Shown here: piece after piece, positions 26,991 through 48,605 of the stretch
Numbering within the stretch: the first letter of the stretch is position 1
Layout of the letters: the number at the start of each line of letters is the position of its first letter
Source of the DNA: Eleginops maclovinus
Lineage: Eukaryota > Chordata > Actinopteri > Perciformes > Eleginopidae
Assembly: GCF_036324505.1 (NCBI RefSeq)
Contig: NC_086349.1
Span: forward strand, 19,486,247 to 19,550,246
Direction: 5' to 3'
DNA length: 64,000 nt
Program-made: the position numbers and the translations under genes
Notes under the pieces: model-generated
Seen by the model: only the letters and a program-made list of their open reading frames with translations
Told to the model about the DNA's origin: nothing
Database searches by the model: none

Positions 26991-29100
26991 GGATGCAGAA
27001 TGGTCCCTTTTCCCTAAACTGACTGGCCTTGTTTTTCCAACTTCTTAAAAGATTGAGGAATGTTAAAGCCTTATAATTAGCAATATACTTATAGTAAAAC
27101 TGGCACTACTGCTTCTACAACAACAAATCAAGAACAACAACAACAACTACTACTACCACTAATAACAACATTAATAATTATAATCATTCATAATAGTTTC
27201 AGAAAATAAGAAAAGTGGAAACGTAAGAACCACAAGTTAGATGTTGTGGCCTCTTACATCTCTTCGTGACCTCTTTCAGATAACTTTCCTGATACATCTA
27301 CAGTTTCATTCAATTAAATCAATGACAGTATCTAGACATGTCTGAGAAGAAGCTTTAAAAAAATAATAATAGTGCAATGACCAGTGTATCCGATTCTCAA
27401 TAAACCACTGGTATGTGTATTAATAAGGGAAGAATAAGATGTACATGAAAACATCAATCACAGAATGAAAGTGTAAATGTATCTTAAACAATATTGTACA
27501 CCAAACAGCTTTGTCTCAAACATGAAGGGTTTTCATCAGAGTTACTAAATGAAATTCCTGATTGCATCATATTTTGAATACAAGTGAGCTGATAACAATC
27601 CATGGGAGCAGCAAGCATCTCAGCTAACTGGCTTGAGTGCTCAGCCAGATCAATAATTGGGAAAGATGCATTCAGCTCAGTCTTAAGGTGGCATTCGCTC
27701 TAAAGCTTTGACATATAAATTATTATTTGCTGTGGTCTTTATTGTGCAGCCCACAACCTTAGACACAAAGCAGTGGAAATATCACATCTTTTGCGGCCTA
27801 ATTTTAAATTAAATGGGTGATGTTTTACCGTAAAACCCAGCAATGACTGAAATACACTGATATTGTTGCATGTGGGGTGGAGCACCTTAAAACGCTCCAC
27901 AATGACAAAGCCCTGCCCTCATCTTCACAGAAACAGTGTTTGGCATTTCTGTTATTTGTCAGATGGAACATCAGTTAGACATTTTGGTTTTTTGAAAAGT
28001 AGAATATATTGTTAAGTAAAGAGGATACAATTAAAGCAACATTGAAAAAACCCATGGGTTTATGATTTGGATTTCTGGAGTCTGCTGATGCTTTATGGAA
28101 ACACTATATGCTGAAAGCCTTCAGGACATATTTACCAGGATGTTGATAAAGCTATTTATTCTCAGATGGTGTCAACTCCATCTCGCTGAAAGGACCTATG
28201 AGCCATCTGTAATCAGGGGACCTCAGGGGACCCACACTGGGATGTTACAGTGATGATGAACACATGGTGAGTGTAGAGGGTAAGGTTTGAAAATGGTAGT
28301 GTTTCTGGGCAGTTTGGTATGTTCTTGGCTAACTCAAGTTGTTATTTTAAGTCTGTTTTAATGTTCGTAGCCATTTATATCCACATAAACTAAAGAATGA
28401 TACATGTCTATAAACTAACAATATGTAGTGAATGTAATATATCTATTCACCTTTAAAATAGGTCAAACCCTTTTTTATAGCCTACATGTCATACTTCAAG
28501 TGGACTCTTTATTGTCTTTTTGAGCAGATATCTGAAATGTAGCATGACTGTCATGATTATCAGGAAGGGTCCACATAATTCCTAAGGAAATGCTGCACTG
28601 TCCCCTTGTATCCAGATGGTGGTGCACTTGAAGTTAATAGTGGATTACTCCCTTACTCCAAACCGGTAGTGGTTAGATTTCTTTGCTTTTCAAAAGATAC
28701 TGTTGCAACTTGTATTTCAACAAAAGTGCACGAAAAACTATATCAATGTTTCACATGCATTACCCTTTGCAAAACAGCAACAACAAAAGACAGCAGGAAC
28801 TCATTTATATACTTTAACTATAGAATATTATGTATAATATGAAATGTATAAAGACCATAACACTTTAAAACATATACAGTTTATATTTATTAACCAAAAA
28901 CAGAGGTTTGAGCAAAGTGGGAGGGATTAAATTGTGCTATAGTTGCGCAGTGTGAGTGATGCTTGCAACTCTTGTTATGACTGCAAGGTCCTGTTTCAAT
29001 CACTGGCGTCAGACGGACGCACGACACCAACTCAAACCTTTTCACCTTCTCCTGAACAACGTAAATATTGATTGAAAAGCAAGGACGTGCCGAGCAACTT
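26991..29100. other. Intergenic, cnbp to raf1
   Basis: AT-rich DNA between divergent cnbp and raf1. It holds a low-complexity AAC/ACT stretch at about 27118-27185. No gene is recognised. Confidence 0.6.
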
Positions 29101-29199
29101 ATGGGAGTTTTAATTTGAAAGTGCTTCACGGGACTTTAACAGTATCCCTCGTCGTGTCACTTTGAGGGTCCGACGGATTTTTTCGCTTTTACCACGACT

Positions 29200-29433
29200 T
29201 GGATATAACACTTTTCCTCTTATTATATTTTGTGACTCGTAAAAGCGACCAGCCTATGACCTTCACGTCCAGCATTATTGCAACGTTAACCGGGTCCACG
29301 GTAGATAGAAATTCAGGGTTTTAAAAACTTCGACTTTTTCCCTTTTCTTTGAATGCGTTGCAAATATGATGATGTCACCGACGCCACTTTTTCCTGAAGT
29401 TATGGCGGAGCACAACTTTCCTAACTTCTCTTG
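29200..29433 (+). other. raf1: raf1 non-coding exon 1 (5' edge uncertain)
   Basis: A strong donor (CTCTTG|GTAAGC) ends this exon at 29433. The next acceptor that fits is at 31840, just before the raf1 start codon. The same arrangement, a non-coding first exon followed by 16 coding exons, is known for human RAF1. The 5' edge given is only a guess. Confidence 0.55.
29366..29433 (+). other. raf1 upstream ORF, stop formed by splicing
   Basis: ATG ATG ATG at 29366-29374 opens a frame that also contains the ATG at 29402. It runs to the exon end with two bases (TG) left over. Joined to the A at 31840 these make TGA, so the spliced mRNA would carry an uORF of 22 codons that stops 24 bases before the raf1 start. 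Confidence 0.5.
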
Positions 29434-29842
29434 GTAAGCACACACAGGCTACTGGCTCTTAGCATTGCTACTCTTTTGAATTGGGTGTGAAATGTTAACC
29501 ACAACTGTAAAACTGCTTCTCCTTAGGACACATGACCACGACATGCATTGCTTGAACAAGTGAAATTTGAATGGAGGGTGAATATGCAGTGAAGTTTAAC
29601 GATTGAGTTCGCCGCCGAGGGCCTTCAGGCAATTTCACAGCAATAACTGGATCTACCAGGCCTTATAAAAACCCACGTAGCTACTAATAGCTTCTCTGGT
29701 TGTGTACCCTAAATCATGCATGTCTTTCTGTGGTAGGCGTTGTTTACTAGTACGGTTAGTAATAAGTTGGATTTAATTGGAACTCAATTGAAGGCGTTCA
29801 AAAGTTACTTTAGCGAGCCTCTCTTCATAACTCTCCCAATAT

Positions 29843-30299
29843 CCGAGGTGGAAGAAGTACTCAGATCTTGTACTTAAGTTAAAGGTGAACTACCACAGAG
29901 TAGGAAAACTATGTTTCAAGGAAAATGCCTGCATTCAAAGTACAATAGTGTTGGCATCAAAATGTACCCGAAGTAAAAGTACTCAATATGCAGATTGGCC
30001 TGTTCCAGAATCCAGATTAATATATTATATATTTTTATTTTAATTATTGATGCATTAATGAGTTTATCGAAGCTGGTAAAGGTGCAGTTTACATTATTTA
30101 TCAAAATCTGCAAAGTAACTAAATATACTAAATAAATATAGTGGAGTAAAAGTACACTGTTTACCTCTGAATTGAAGTGGGTTAAAAGTTTTAAGTAGTA
30201 AAACATTTAAACACTCAAGTAAAGTACAAGTCTCTCAAAATTGTACTCAAGTCCAGTAGCTACTTGAGTAAATGTACTTTGGTACTTTGCACCACTGCC
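29843..30299. mobile_element. hAT-like non-autonomous DNA element (MITE)
   Basis: Lies in raf1 intron 1, about 457 bp. The left end (GAGGTGGAAGAAGTAC) and the reverse complement of the right end (CAGTGGTGCAAAGTAC) form imperfect terminal inverted repeats. CAGTGGTG ends and interior 'agtaaaagtac' blocks are features of a very common teleost repeat usually classed with hAT elements. There is no coding capacity. The classification is from memory of the family. Confidence 0.65.
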
Positions 30300-31865
30300 C
30301 AAAATATGGTGACATTGATCTTACCTTTGACTTAAGGTAAGTCATAGAAACTCTCCTGTGGATGCAACTATTGTGCTGGGTTTCTATGGCTGACTGTGTT
30401 ATGTAGACTGACCTGTTATGTAGAACAGATGTAAGCAGAGCGGAGTAAAGTCAGGACTTCACATTTACTGTTGATACCCTTTTTTATGGATCAATCACAG
30501 TGCTTGCTCTGAACACGATTCCTGTAGCATGTTAGGAAGAGTTGAATAACTAAAATCGTCTAAGTTCTTGATTTTCTGACACACTGAGTATGTATGCTCT
30601 GACAGCTAACCACTGACTGCAGTAGATCATCTCTTCAATGTTAACAGGTCTTTGTTTGGGACACACCAGAGATAATTAGTGGTTATGCTAAGTGAAAGAA
30701 TACACAATCAAAATGAAGACCAAGAATCAGTGAAACTTCTGGAAATACAAGTTGACTCTACTCTACAACTAACTCTTTGTATTGAAATCAAAGTGAAAGA
30801 GGGATCATATTTGTTTGTGATGATGGGTAGGTCCAACTTAAAAAATAATCATTCTTCAAGCGACTGAGTAGTTCACAAATTTGTTTTCAAGAAGCACAGA
30901 TGTTTTTGTTTAGTTTTCCAGTATTTCTTTTTGTTATTCCTTCCCTTTATCTCTTTGTCAAATAGACTTTATGTGTGAAACTTGTGATCCTTTACTGTTT
31001 CAAACTATCACGTTTTAGTTGTAGCCTGACCATGCAGAAAAAAAGGGTCTGTTGAAAGCATAGACTGTAAATAACACGACTGACCTCTGTGGTGGCCTGA
31101 GATTCTCCTAGTCTGGGTGGATTAGTTTGTCTACATTGCTCTGCTGCTCTGCCTAAAATGAAAGGGAAAGGACAATTGCTAGTTTAATCCTAAAAAAGCA
31201 CATGTGGTATTCCTTAAACTACCACTATAGTGTGATATAGTGTAGGGTTGAGCCCAGAGTTTAATAAGCACATTGGACCACTAAACTTGTGCAACTGACA
31301 CATTCACTTTACTTGACTCTCACATTTCCAAAAGGTTTGCTACTAACCTACAGATATAACCCAGTAAAAAGATTTCCCATCACATCACATCACATCATCA
31401 TACATGAGGGTTGGCTGCACTCGGTGAGATACGGTTAGGAGATTAGATCAAACAAGTTCTCGGTACCTTAACCCCAACCTATCTTTGTTGGGTCATGTTT
31501 TTTCTGTCTGTGATACCATAGCTGCGTTTTCAGTGGTAAACAAATGCCACAATTTAATCTACATAGCCGAGTGTTTTGTAATCTAAAGATAGATTTTCTT
31601 TGAGGCTATGCATTTAAAGAGTGTCGGTAAAATTAATTTAAAGACCTTTTTCATGGCGGAAAACCATTTACCCTCTATTTAAATCTGCAGACTAGTCTTT
31701 TACACTTTGAATCTGCACATCACTAATATCTTCACAAAGAAGTAAGAGAACTAATGTACTATTGATTAGGCAGGCGATCTTGATGTGAGCTTTGAAGCCT
31801 TTAGACTGCTTATACTGTATGTGTTTTCTTTTTTCTCAGACCACTGAGTGCACTTGGCTTTACTA

Positions 31866-39304
<7,439 letters not shown>

Positions 39305-40340
39305 AGTTTCAGACAGCACTGCCTCCTCTCCTTACACTTACCCCTCCTCCTTCTCTTTCAAAATATCCGAAACCGTCCAAATGCTAAGTACGCCCAAATG
39401 CGCTACACACAGATGCGAATGTAGACCTTAAAATGTACATACAATCATGCATAAACCCAGGCTAATCAATACAATATGTAGGGGAGAGAAGAGAGGGGCT
39501 CTGAGTCATGATGGATTGCAGTGGGAAGTACACATGAAGAAGCTGGCATAAGATGGTGCCTTGATTATCACTGCACGTATTAATAAGTATGCAGAGGCTC
39601 CACGGTGGCAATGCATTTGGTAAAATTTGTAAATAAGTGCACGCACAGCTACCTAAGACGACAATAAATGGACACTGAAGGAAACTCAAGAGGAAGACGA
39701 GATGTTTCTCTCTGGATTTGGGTTCTGTGATGTGAAGCACAGCCTTCTGTCTGACCGCGCTGGTTTCTGATGAAGAGGAATTTAAAGCTTACATGCCTTA
39801 AGAGGAAACAAAGCCTGGACTAAGATCCCGCACAATTCACCTCCTCGTCATCACCAACAAAGCCGTTGGATGTAGTCCATTTTAGTTGCACAGTAGTAGT
39901 TTATTTTGCATTGTCTTAAAGGATAATGGCGTAGATGGGAAACTGTTTTTCTTTTGTTCTTTTTGTCTTTTTAATTGTCTTTTTTGGGTGGGTCATTTTG
40001 GAGATCTATCAGCCTGTCAGACAGCGAGCATGAGTGATGACAGTAAAACGGAATTTGCACACACTAGCAAAAGCAATGGTTATTCCCTAACGGTATACAT
40101 ATGGCTTCATAGATCAGAGTAAACTGATCTGTAGATACACACATTCTTATCAGTCCTCACGCTGGGGAGGTTATCATGAGCTGGACATGTGGCGGTTGTC
40201 TTAAATGTTTAAATGATCGGAAACTAATTAGTATTTGTTGTCTTTTGATGTCTCTTTCAGGAGGTTAAACGTTTTTTGTGTCCTTGGTGAGAAAGTTGTC
40301 TATTCAATATTTTAATAAAATTAAGTTAATTTCCTTTGCC
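39305..40340 (+). other. raf1 3'UTR
   Basis: Non-coding DNA to an AATAAA at 40314-40319, about 1.0 kb after the stop, similar in length to the human 3'UTR. A weaker earlier signal (AATAAA, near 39662) is also present. No conserved ORF. Confidence 0.6.
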
Positions 40341-43300
40341 AAATATGTGTTCAATGTTGTGTTTATTATTATGGAGAATACGTTGATTTGTACATTATTT
40401 GATTTTATGACCAGCCTTTGAGTGAGGTGATCAGATGACATCACATTTTTACGGCCTCTCCTCTCTAGCACTAAAGTCCCACACATGTGCAAGACTTTGT
40501 GGTGGGGTGAAATGTTTGCTGTAGCAGTGGCAACGTGGTGTAACCTCACAAGGGATCCAGTTCATACACCATTATAGTACACCAGGGGTTTCCACCATTG
40601 GCTGATCCCTCTGTGTACTGCAGCCACTGGCAAGCATGGTGGAACAACAATAATTTAGCAAGGGAGGGACGTGCTGTGGAAAAAGAGGACCGTTTTGTAT
40701 TTTGTTTTGGTGTAAACATGAAACGTGTAGTTCCTGCTGGGCATGGGCATGCTTCAGTCCAGAGTGCAAATGTATAGTAAATATGGAAATAATTTATGTG
40801 ATCTAAATAAGAAAGTTATTAATTATTCAGAATTATAATTAATACCCAGGGTACAAAAAATGATGGTTCCTTAACTTATTTGAGTGACATGCCCTAAAAA
40901 GCCAAGTCACATGTTAAAATAGAGCTGATGTCATCAAAAGTGGAGCAATTCAATAAGAGCAAAATCATCCACTGACAGCTAATCTTCTATTTTTAAGACA
41001 TTTGTGCAATATGTATTTATCTGTTCTATTTCTGCTTTCTGACAAGCCACACAGGCACACAATCATACCTCTCGCCTACAAACAGCTCCATCTAGTGGGT
41101 GTTCCTTCAGGATGTGTCAGCCTTCGTCACACTACTTGCAGAAATAGTGGTAAGTAAAGAGTACCAAAACAACAACTCAAAAATACGCCATTAACAGCAG
41201 AAATCTGGCATTGAAATCCCATGTGAAAATGAATTGTAGACATCTGAAAGTGCATTTTTTTTAATGTGCAGATGTGATTTACAAAATATAGTTTATTTCA
41301 TTACCAGGATAAGTGTATTAAGTACGTTTAAAAAAGAAATCTCTTTAGACAATGCGGACACAAAGGGAAGAAAGAACAAACATTCAGCTACTAATGCAGT
41401 TTAATAACAAGAGAACCTCCAGACCAATAGCTAATAGGAGCCTGGCTGCGATCAATTGAATAATGTCTGTCAAAATCTCTCTCAAAGCCTCTATCTGGAA
41501 TTAAAACCCATTATATCAGTGTGACTTTATAATGGGCATATAATGGAAGCCACATCCTTATCATTGCTGCTTTAACGGCAATCTACACTGTATATGAGCT
41601 ACAAAATCCATTGCTTAAAAGGTGTGTTCTTATGCTTCCACTCCACCACCAGATGGCATCAAGAAGCTTTGTGTGGTTGACCAGTATTTAGTAATTCAAC
41701 AGCAACTTTCATGTTGTATATCTTAGTGATGTTGCTCCATTATAAACCATAAAGTGTTATAGAGGAACGGGTGGCACATTATATGACATGCAATGATCCC
41801 TGTGTTACTCAGTCTGCACCTTCACATTCTCCTTCATTATTGGATGTATTGGTGCTTCTCTCCTTATTCCACTGTGTTTTCAGCAGATGGTCAGTGCACC
41901 AGGGCACACGATCATCATGTTGTGCACCAGCTTGGCAGGCAGCTGGGAAGAGTCTAGACGGAAGTTCCTCAGCTGGAGCTTCAGGGGCCTCTGTATTTCT
42001 GAGTGGTTTTTACTCTACCACCAGGCCAGGTCAGTGTGCTCGTTAACACACATCAGCACCATCTGGAAGCCTCACAAACACATAAGGATGAGCATATTTG
42101 ATCTGTGGGAGATGTTTGCTGATATCATGACTTTAGACAAATAGCAGATGTGTTTGTCTGATATGATATGTCATTTAGCTCCTGTACCTCAGATCTCTCA
42201 GCAAATTAATGCTCCCATCAGGATACAGAAAGGTCTCTACAGCCACGCCAATTACTGATGCGTCATCTGTAGGCAGAAGCAGTAAGCTAACCAGTCTCTG
42301 CTGTCAGGAATAACAAGAGGATACGACCAGAAATGCATCATACCAGTAATAGAACAAGCTAGAAATGTTGAGCTTATCATTAGAATCATTAGAATTTTGG
42401 TTAAATTATTGTTGTTTTTACAAATATGAGAGGAATACACACTCACTTCAAAATGTGTTTTATTCCTGTTAAAATCATTTAAATGGTTGACATTTACTGT
42501 GCAGAATCGTGTGTGTGCAGGGGTTGACACTAGAATGAAAGTATATTTGTGCTTGTCTTTATTCTGAGTTTATAAGTGAGTTTGAAGCCTCCTGTGCACA
42601 AACAAGGAGAATGGACTTAGTAGAATTGACTTTCTTTTGGAAAAAACACAACTATATGTCCTAAACACACTTGACAATAATTGCATGTGCAGAGGGATCC
42701 TTGTGCTCTACCAGTGAAGGTAGCTTGGTAATGGAAAAAAGAAAGCATTTAGTTGCCAAAGTCTCTAAGGGGAATAAATATAGATCTGGCTGGATGTGTA
42801 ATACTGTCTTCTGGCTAATGCAGTATAACTAAAAAGGCAAAATATTCAAAGCAATAAAACCAAACGAATAATGTCATAATGGGAGGCACCTTATGAGATA
42901 TTTAGCATCGTGGTTGAAGCGTCATCAAGAGAATAATAATTGACAAATACGCTTTGGTATGTAATGAATGTGCTAAATGAGGTATTCGTAATACGGTTTG
43001 TTACTGTCATGCAATGCTTGAAGGAGACTTTAATAACATTTTATTATCTGCATTTTATGAGCCACAACGTCATTTGCTGCTTCATCTCACCACATAAAAT
43101 CTGATTTCAATCACAAGAGGAACTGTTCATATTCACAGTAGCCTCCTTTAGGGATTGGCTTTTTGATTTAAAACAAGGACTAAAGAAACTTAATCTAGGT
43201 CTAGTTGTGGAACCATCTTGGTTTTTTCCTTCTAGAGAATGGATGAGTCTCTCAAACCAAAGGCACTGAGACGAGAGAATTGTGACTGTATATGTGCAGA

Positions 43301-44350
43301 GGGAGTCAGGAGATCCACTCAATAGCCATTCTATTAGGTATGCATGTTCAATCTTGTAATGTTCACTAGTTCTGGCAGACTCAAATCCTTAAGCAATCCA
43401 ATGAAACAGTCAGTAGCAAGCATCATACCCAAGGTCCAAAATATAGCTGGATGAGAGATCAGGATACAGACAAAAAAATGCTGGAGAGCCTAGTAGAAGC
43501 AGCCAAGACGTTCTGGTAGCAGCTCAGTTAAAGAGGACTGGTATAAATGTTGAGAGATAAAATGGGAATGAGCCGCAGGTGAGGGGTGGGGCTGAGGAAA
43601 CGAGATGAGGGGAATGAGTTGGACGCAGGATCTGAAATGACGGGGAAAAACTAAGAGATGCCGCACTGTGTAACTTCTCTAATGCAAACAAATTTGATGA
43701 CCATAATGATTTTTTTCTTACACTGTCTTTGAGGAGTTTCTGATAGTAAGCCCCCCTCATGTATGTGATATGGAAAGGAAAATTAGGAACATTACTGAAT
43801 ATAATTGAGAATAGCACAACAGCATATTAAGCTATGATCTCATTAAAAACAACATGTTTTTGAATGTACACTTTGTGGTTTTCCATCAGCCGCTTCCAGC
43901 ACAGACTGCTGTTGCTCCTGATGAGGCCAGAGAGTCTTCAGATTTACACTCTTTGCAGATTTGAGGTTCAGCTTTGGAGCAGGCCTTTGTGAAAGAAATC
44001 CTAGTGGGGTCCTTCATTTTAGCTCGAGAAATGTAGTCTGGCATCTTAGGCATCTATGAAGACAGAGGGGTGAATGTAATTTAAATGTACTTTTGCGTGT
44101 TTTGATGAATGTTTTAATGTAAGTGTCAGACAGACACACATATGGCACAAACAAAGAGGAATACATTACCAAAATGCAGATTTACCACAGTACGAACATT
44201 GCAACATGCATTGGTGTGTGCAGTGCAGTATGTAGATATTCTTTGGAGTACTATGGCTTCCTCACTTTTTTGAATTTGATAAATCCTGTATGTTTTAGAA
44301 GAAAAGGGTTCCCTTAATAGACAGCACAACAACACATGAGGACACAGACC
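40341..44350. other. Intergenic, raf1 to syn2 (convergent)
   Basis: Mostly AT-rich and without recognised genes. The only stretch that stands out is 41880-42030, which is GC-richer and open in several frames but matches no family I know. None of the genes that separate RAF1 and SYN2 in mammals (PPARG, TSEN2, MKRN2) is present. Confidence 0.6.
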
Positions 44351-44372
44351 ATAACTATATTGCAAAGGAAGC

Positions 44373-46431
44373 TTTATTGCCAGTGACAGAGGGGAAATAT
44401 CCAGAAAGGAAGTTTTTCCACAATATATTGTATTCTGATATTGATTTAAACAGTCCAACACCGGTTTTAAAAGTACATATACTGAGCAAGTTACCATGAT
44501 CCTTAACAGTTACAGTCCTGCAGGTCAGACGTTATAAGTTTCACCTCAACACATTGGCCAAATAAAGACGTCCAGTTATAATTTGTCAAATATCGATCAC
44601 TGAACCGAGGGATAACCATGCAGCAGGTTACCTCTGCATGTTTCTCCCTAGGAAGTCAATGCCATGACATATTTCCTATTGAACAGAACAACACACTCAT
44701 AAAGCCGCAGGCATGGCTTTTACAAGGATACACTCACAGATACAATGGCACTTTATACTTGGTAAAGAATTGCACACAGAGTTTGCTGAACATATTTCAT
44801 ACTATAGTAACAAATAAATTGGAAAACAGGTACAGATTTCTTTTTACAGTTGATTTGGTTGTTTTTTAGCTGTTTCGCCATTTAGGGAATTGGATATATG
44901 AAATAGCCTCCACATAAGCCACTGGACGACAACCAGGTGATTGTGATATTTGTGTACAAACGTAAAAAAAATTGAGTGGATGGCTATAGCTTTTTGAATC
45001 ATTTCAATGGAAGATCTGACTTGAAAATAAAATGATTATTGAGTAAAAAACTAAGATTTGTATTGCACTTTCCATCAAATCACAGGAAGAGTGTTGAATA
45101 TCCAGTAACAGAGACGCTAAAACCTCAAAGCATGTGCGGTGTTGTCATAGCAACACCACAAAGATAGCCAATATCCAGTGTGAGGGCCACAGGGGGGCAT
45201 TATATCTGGCAATTAGATGTCAGATCATTCGTTATTCACCTTTTTATTAGCAGCCGTAATGCCCGCCTCCTCACAACCAAACAAAAAAAGACCACAATTT
45301 TAATATATGGCATCAATTCAGTGCCTTGATTTACAACAGTCTATTTGAAAACATAGAAGCATTGTGTTGGAGCGCTGTTCTCTGGTGGAATTACACACAC
45401 TGCAGCCCACTCGCTGATATGTACATTGTGGGTTACAGGAGTGCAAAGACCGATTGAAAGTAAATTATTAATTCTTTGGTTCAAAATGATATTAATGTAT
45501 TTAAGTTGTGTGTGCAGACACCTGCACAACATCCTTTATAATAAAATCTGTATCTTTAATAGAGCTAATAGATCTTAGACTAAGTTTTGTGTTTATTTAT
45601 GAGTATCCTAAAACTCTACATAATCTCTTTTCTGGTAACATTGTGACAGTAAGGATGAAAAGAAAGGAGAAAGGCCACATACTGTATATCTCTAAAGTAT
45701 GTGTATGCACACTGGTATAACACCTGATTGGTAAAGGACACATGTAAGCTATTAAACTTATATAATATGCATTTTTAAGACACATTCACAATGTATGAGT
45801 CACAGGGAACACAGCTTGGGTAAAACAGTGATGTTTCATGAATTTCCCACTTGAGCAGACATTAATAACGGACTTGCACCTTCTTTTGTATCAATCATGC
45901 AAAACAAAAATAAATATCTATTGTATTAGTAGGAAAATAATCACCACTACAGCCATACGCACTCACGTACTGTACACATATTGAGATACACAAACTTCAA
46001 ACTGTACGATAGTCCACAGTTCGAACAATATCTAAAGGTAGACACCAAAATAGTAAACAGAAAAGGGAGTAGGGGGCAAATGAAAGAGTCATAGCTGGGT
46101 CAAACGGGTAGCACAGAGCAGCACTGGACTCAGTGTAGGCACAATCTGCTTACATCATCAACAACAGCCCCAAAGAAAAACCACAGCTACTGAAACAAGG
46201 GTGACCTATACAAGCACACAAATCAACAGGTCAACAAGTAGACAGTACATTTTGACACTGCATAGAGTTAAAAACACAGTCCAGGGCAGCACTCAGCTGT
46301 ACCGAGCTCACGTCACCAAGATCTGATTCAAGCTGTTAGCATCCACACAAACACACGACTGCGCTTGAGTTGGGCTAAGAGACGTCGTTGTTATCTAGAC
46401 TTTGAGACTTCTCTAGTTTCTGCTGGGTGAC
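44373..46431 (-). other. Likely syn2 3'UTR
   Basis: About 2.1 kb after the syn2 stop. On the minus strand an AATAAA at 44373-44378 is followed by a strongly GT-rich downstream element (44300-44345), a good polyadenylation site. No exon for a longer IIa-type C-terminus is recognised. Confidence 0.5.
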
Positions 46432-48574
46432 TCAGTTGGCCTGGACTTGTTTTTGGCCCACTGCAACACCATTACAGTCGAGAATGTACTGCAGGCAACC
46501 TTGAGGCGGGGCCACAGCACCATTCTTAGCAGGGTCACCGACAACCTCTCCCTTCTGGCCAATTCCCTAAAAAGACAAAGAAATAACTTACTCATCCCGC
46601 AACAACTGTGCTGGTTTTCTTATTGTGAGATCAAAAAATGATTTGATAGTATATAAACTACTATACCAATCTAACACAAGCCCCATGATTTTAATCTCAG
46701 TGCCTGTGTGTTACTGTACCTGGGATGGCTGTATGGTGGTGGGTCTCTGGGGAGCATTGGCTTCCTTCTCTGCTAACTGGTTCATCTGAGCAAGCACCAT
46801 GTCAGCAATAAGCTGCCTGTCCTCGGCCTGGTGCTCCCCCACAAGAGGCATGGAGGAGCCCACCACCTGTGCAACATGGAGGATTTATTATAGCAGAGAG
46901 TGAGGATGTCGACACATACATATGTCACATTTTGAAGTTACTGAACACTTGACCTTAAGGAACAGGATTTTCATTGTACGCTTTCAAACTGGATTTTCTT
47001 TGACTCCTACCTCTGTGATGAAATCTCTGCCATCTTTCCCATGGATTGCTTTGACGGCGCAAATATCTAGACCTCCAAAAATCTCAGAGCAGGTGTTAAC
47101 CCACAGCTTGTACCTAGACAAAACAGTTCTGACTTAGACAAGCTGCAGCATAATGAGACACAACGGATTATCACAACTGATTACAGAAACAGGTTAACGC
47201 TCCAGTAGTTGTTTGCTTCTAATGAACATGTAACAGAATAAATCAATTGTTTTTTATTAACCCCGACATTTGTCTTAGGATAAATACTCACCTATCAGTC
47301 ATGGCCACCTGTTCAAGCATAGCTGAGCCAGTATTGGTCTTCCAGTTCCCAGATATAGACGTTCTCCTGAAATGCGTGAAGCCCACAAATTACAACATCT
47401 TTGTTTCTCATCTAGTTCTACATTTGAGATATAAAAAGGGAAGTTAAACGTACATGTAGGCCTTGTAGTCAGTGCCAATCTTCTGGATTCTGATGTCGTA
47501 CTTGGAGTCGATGAGAGGTTCTGTGGTGGTGTACGTCTGGGTGAGAGCCACGACACTGGCTATGTCCTGGAACTTACTGTGATTTTCCACCTTCACCTGT
47601 AAACAAAAACAGACATATCAGACGAAAAACTAAAACCAATGGACTTGCAGGAAATAGATGTGGTGCAGAAAATGTCCTAATATTTTGATGATTTTCCAAT
47701 TTCTTATATTAACAGCGTATATTTCGCCCAAAAAGCCAAAAATAAAGCAACATTTGACTATAACTGCAGGAAGAAAAGAATCTCCTTACCTTTCCAATAC
47801 CAGAGTGGGCATGTCCAATCTTCACAACTACAGGGAAGGATGGCATGCTGACCTAAAGTATGTGCATACATTAGTGTTTGCATTATATATTTTTCCATAC
47901 TGTACATTCATCTTACATTTGTAAATAAGAAACCAATATTTAGTTTAATGTCAATACATATTCTGAAATGATCTCTGGATTCTGTTCTCACCATCTCCTT
48001 GTAGTTGGGGTAAAAGGTCTGCTCAATAAGAGGGAACTTCTCAGCACCCAGCTTCCTGTGGGTGTTGATAAGTTGGGCAAACTGGACACACAAAAGATAA
48101 ATAATCATTTATAATTCATAAATCATCGATCAGAGTAAACTTATTTACTTAGTGTAAGATCTCATTATTATCCCTTGTCCTGCTTAATTGCTTTACATTA
48201 AGGCTCTCCCTAACTGCTGGGTGCTTACCGCCCATGGCTTGTCACACAGGTTGTAGATGGACTCAAGCGAGTTGATGCATGGGACGCCGCCATACTGCAG
48301 ACCGATGACAAGGTTGCGGAAATCTTCATTCTGGGTCATGCTGAAGGCATGTTGACGAATGAGGACAAAGTCTGGCCTGAATGACCTGGTAGGAGAATTT
48401 TTAGCAAGATGTGACAAAACTCTTAGCAGAAATACGACAAACCGTGATCAGTGTTAATATCAGTGTGGATGATTAATCATGGGGTCAGCTCTGAAGGTGG
48501 ATACACAACAACCCAGTTTAATCAAACTTTAATTTAACTTCCATGTGGCGGATAAGTCTTTACTCTTTTTCTGT

Positions 48575-48605
<31 letters not shown>

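Noticed and set aside
31848..31865. raf1 start six codons earlier
   Set aside because: That codon is GTG; the conserved RAF1 N-terminus MEHLQGAWK starts at 31866.
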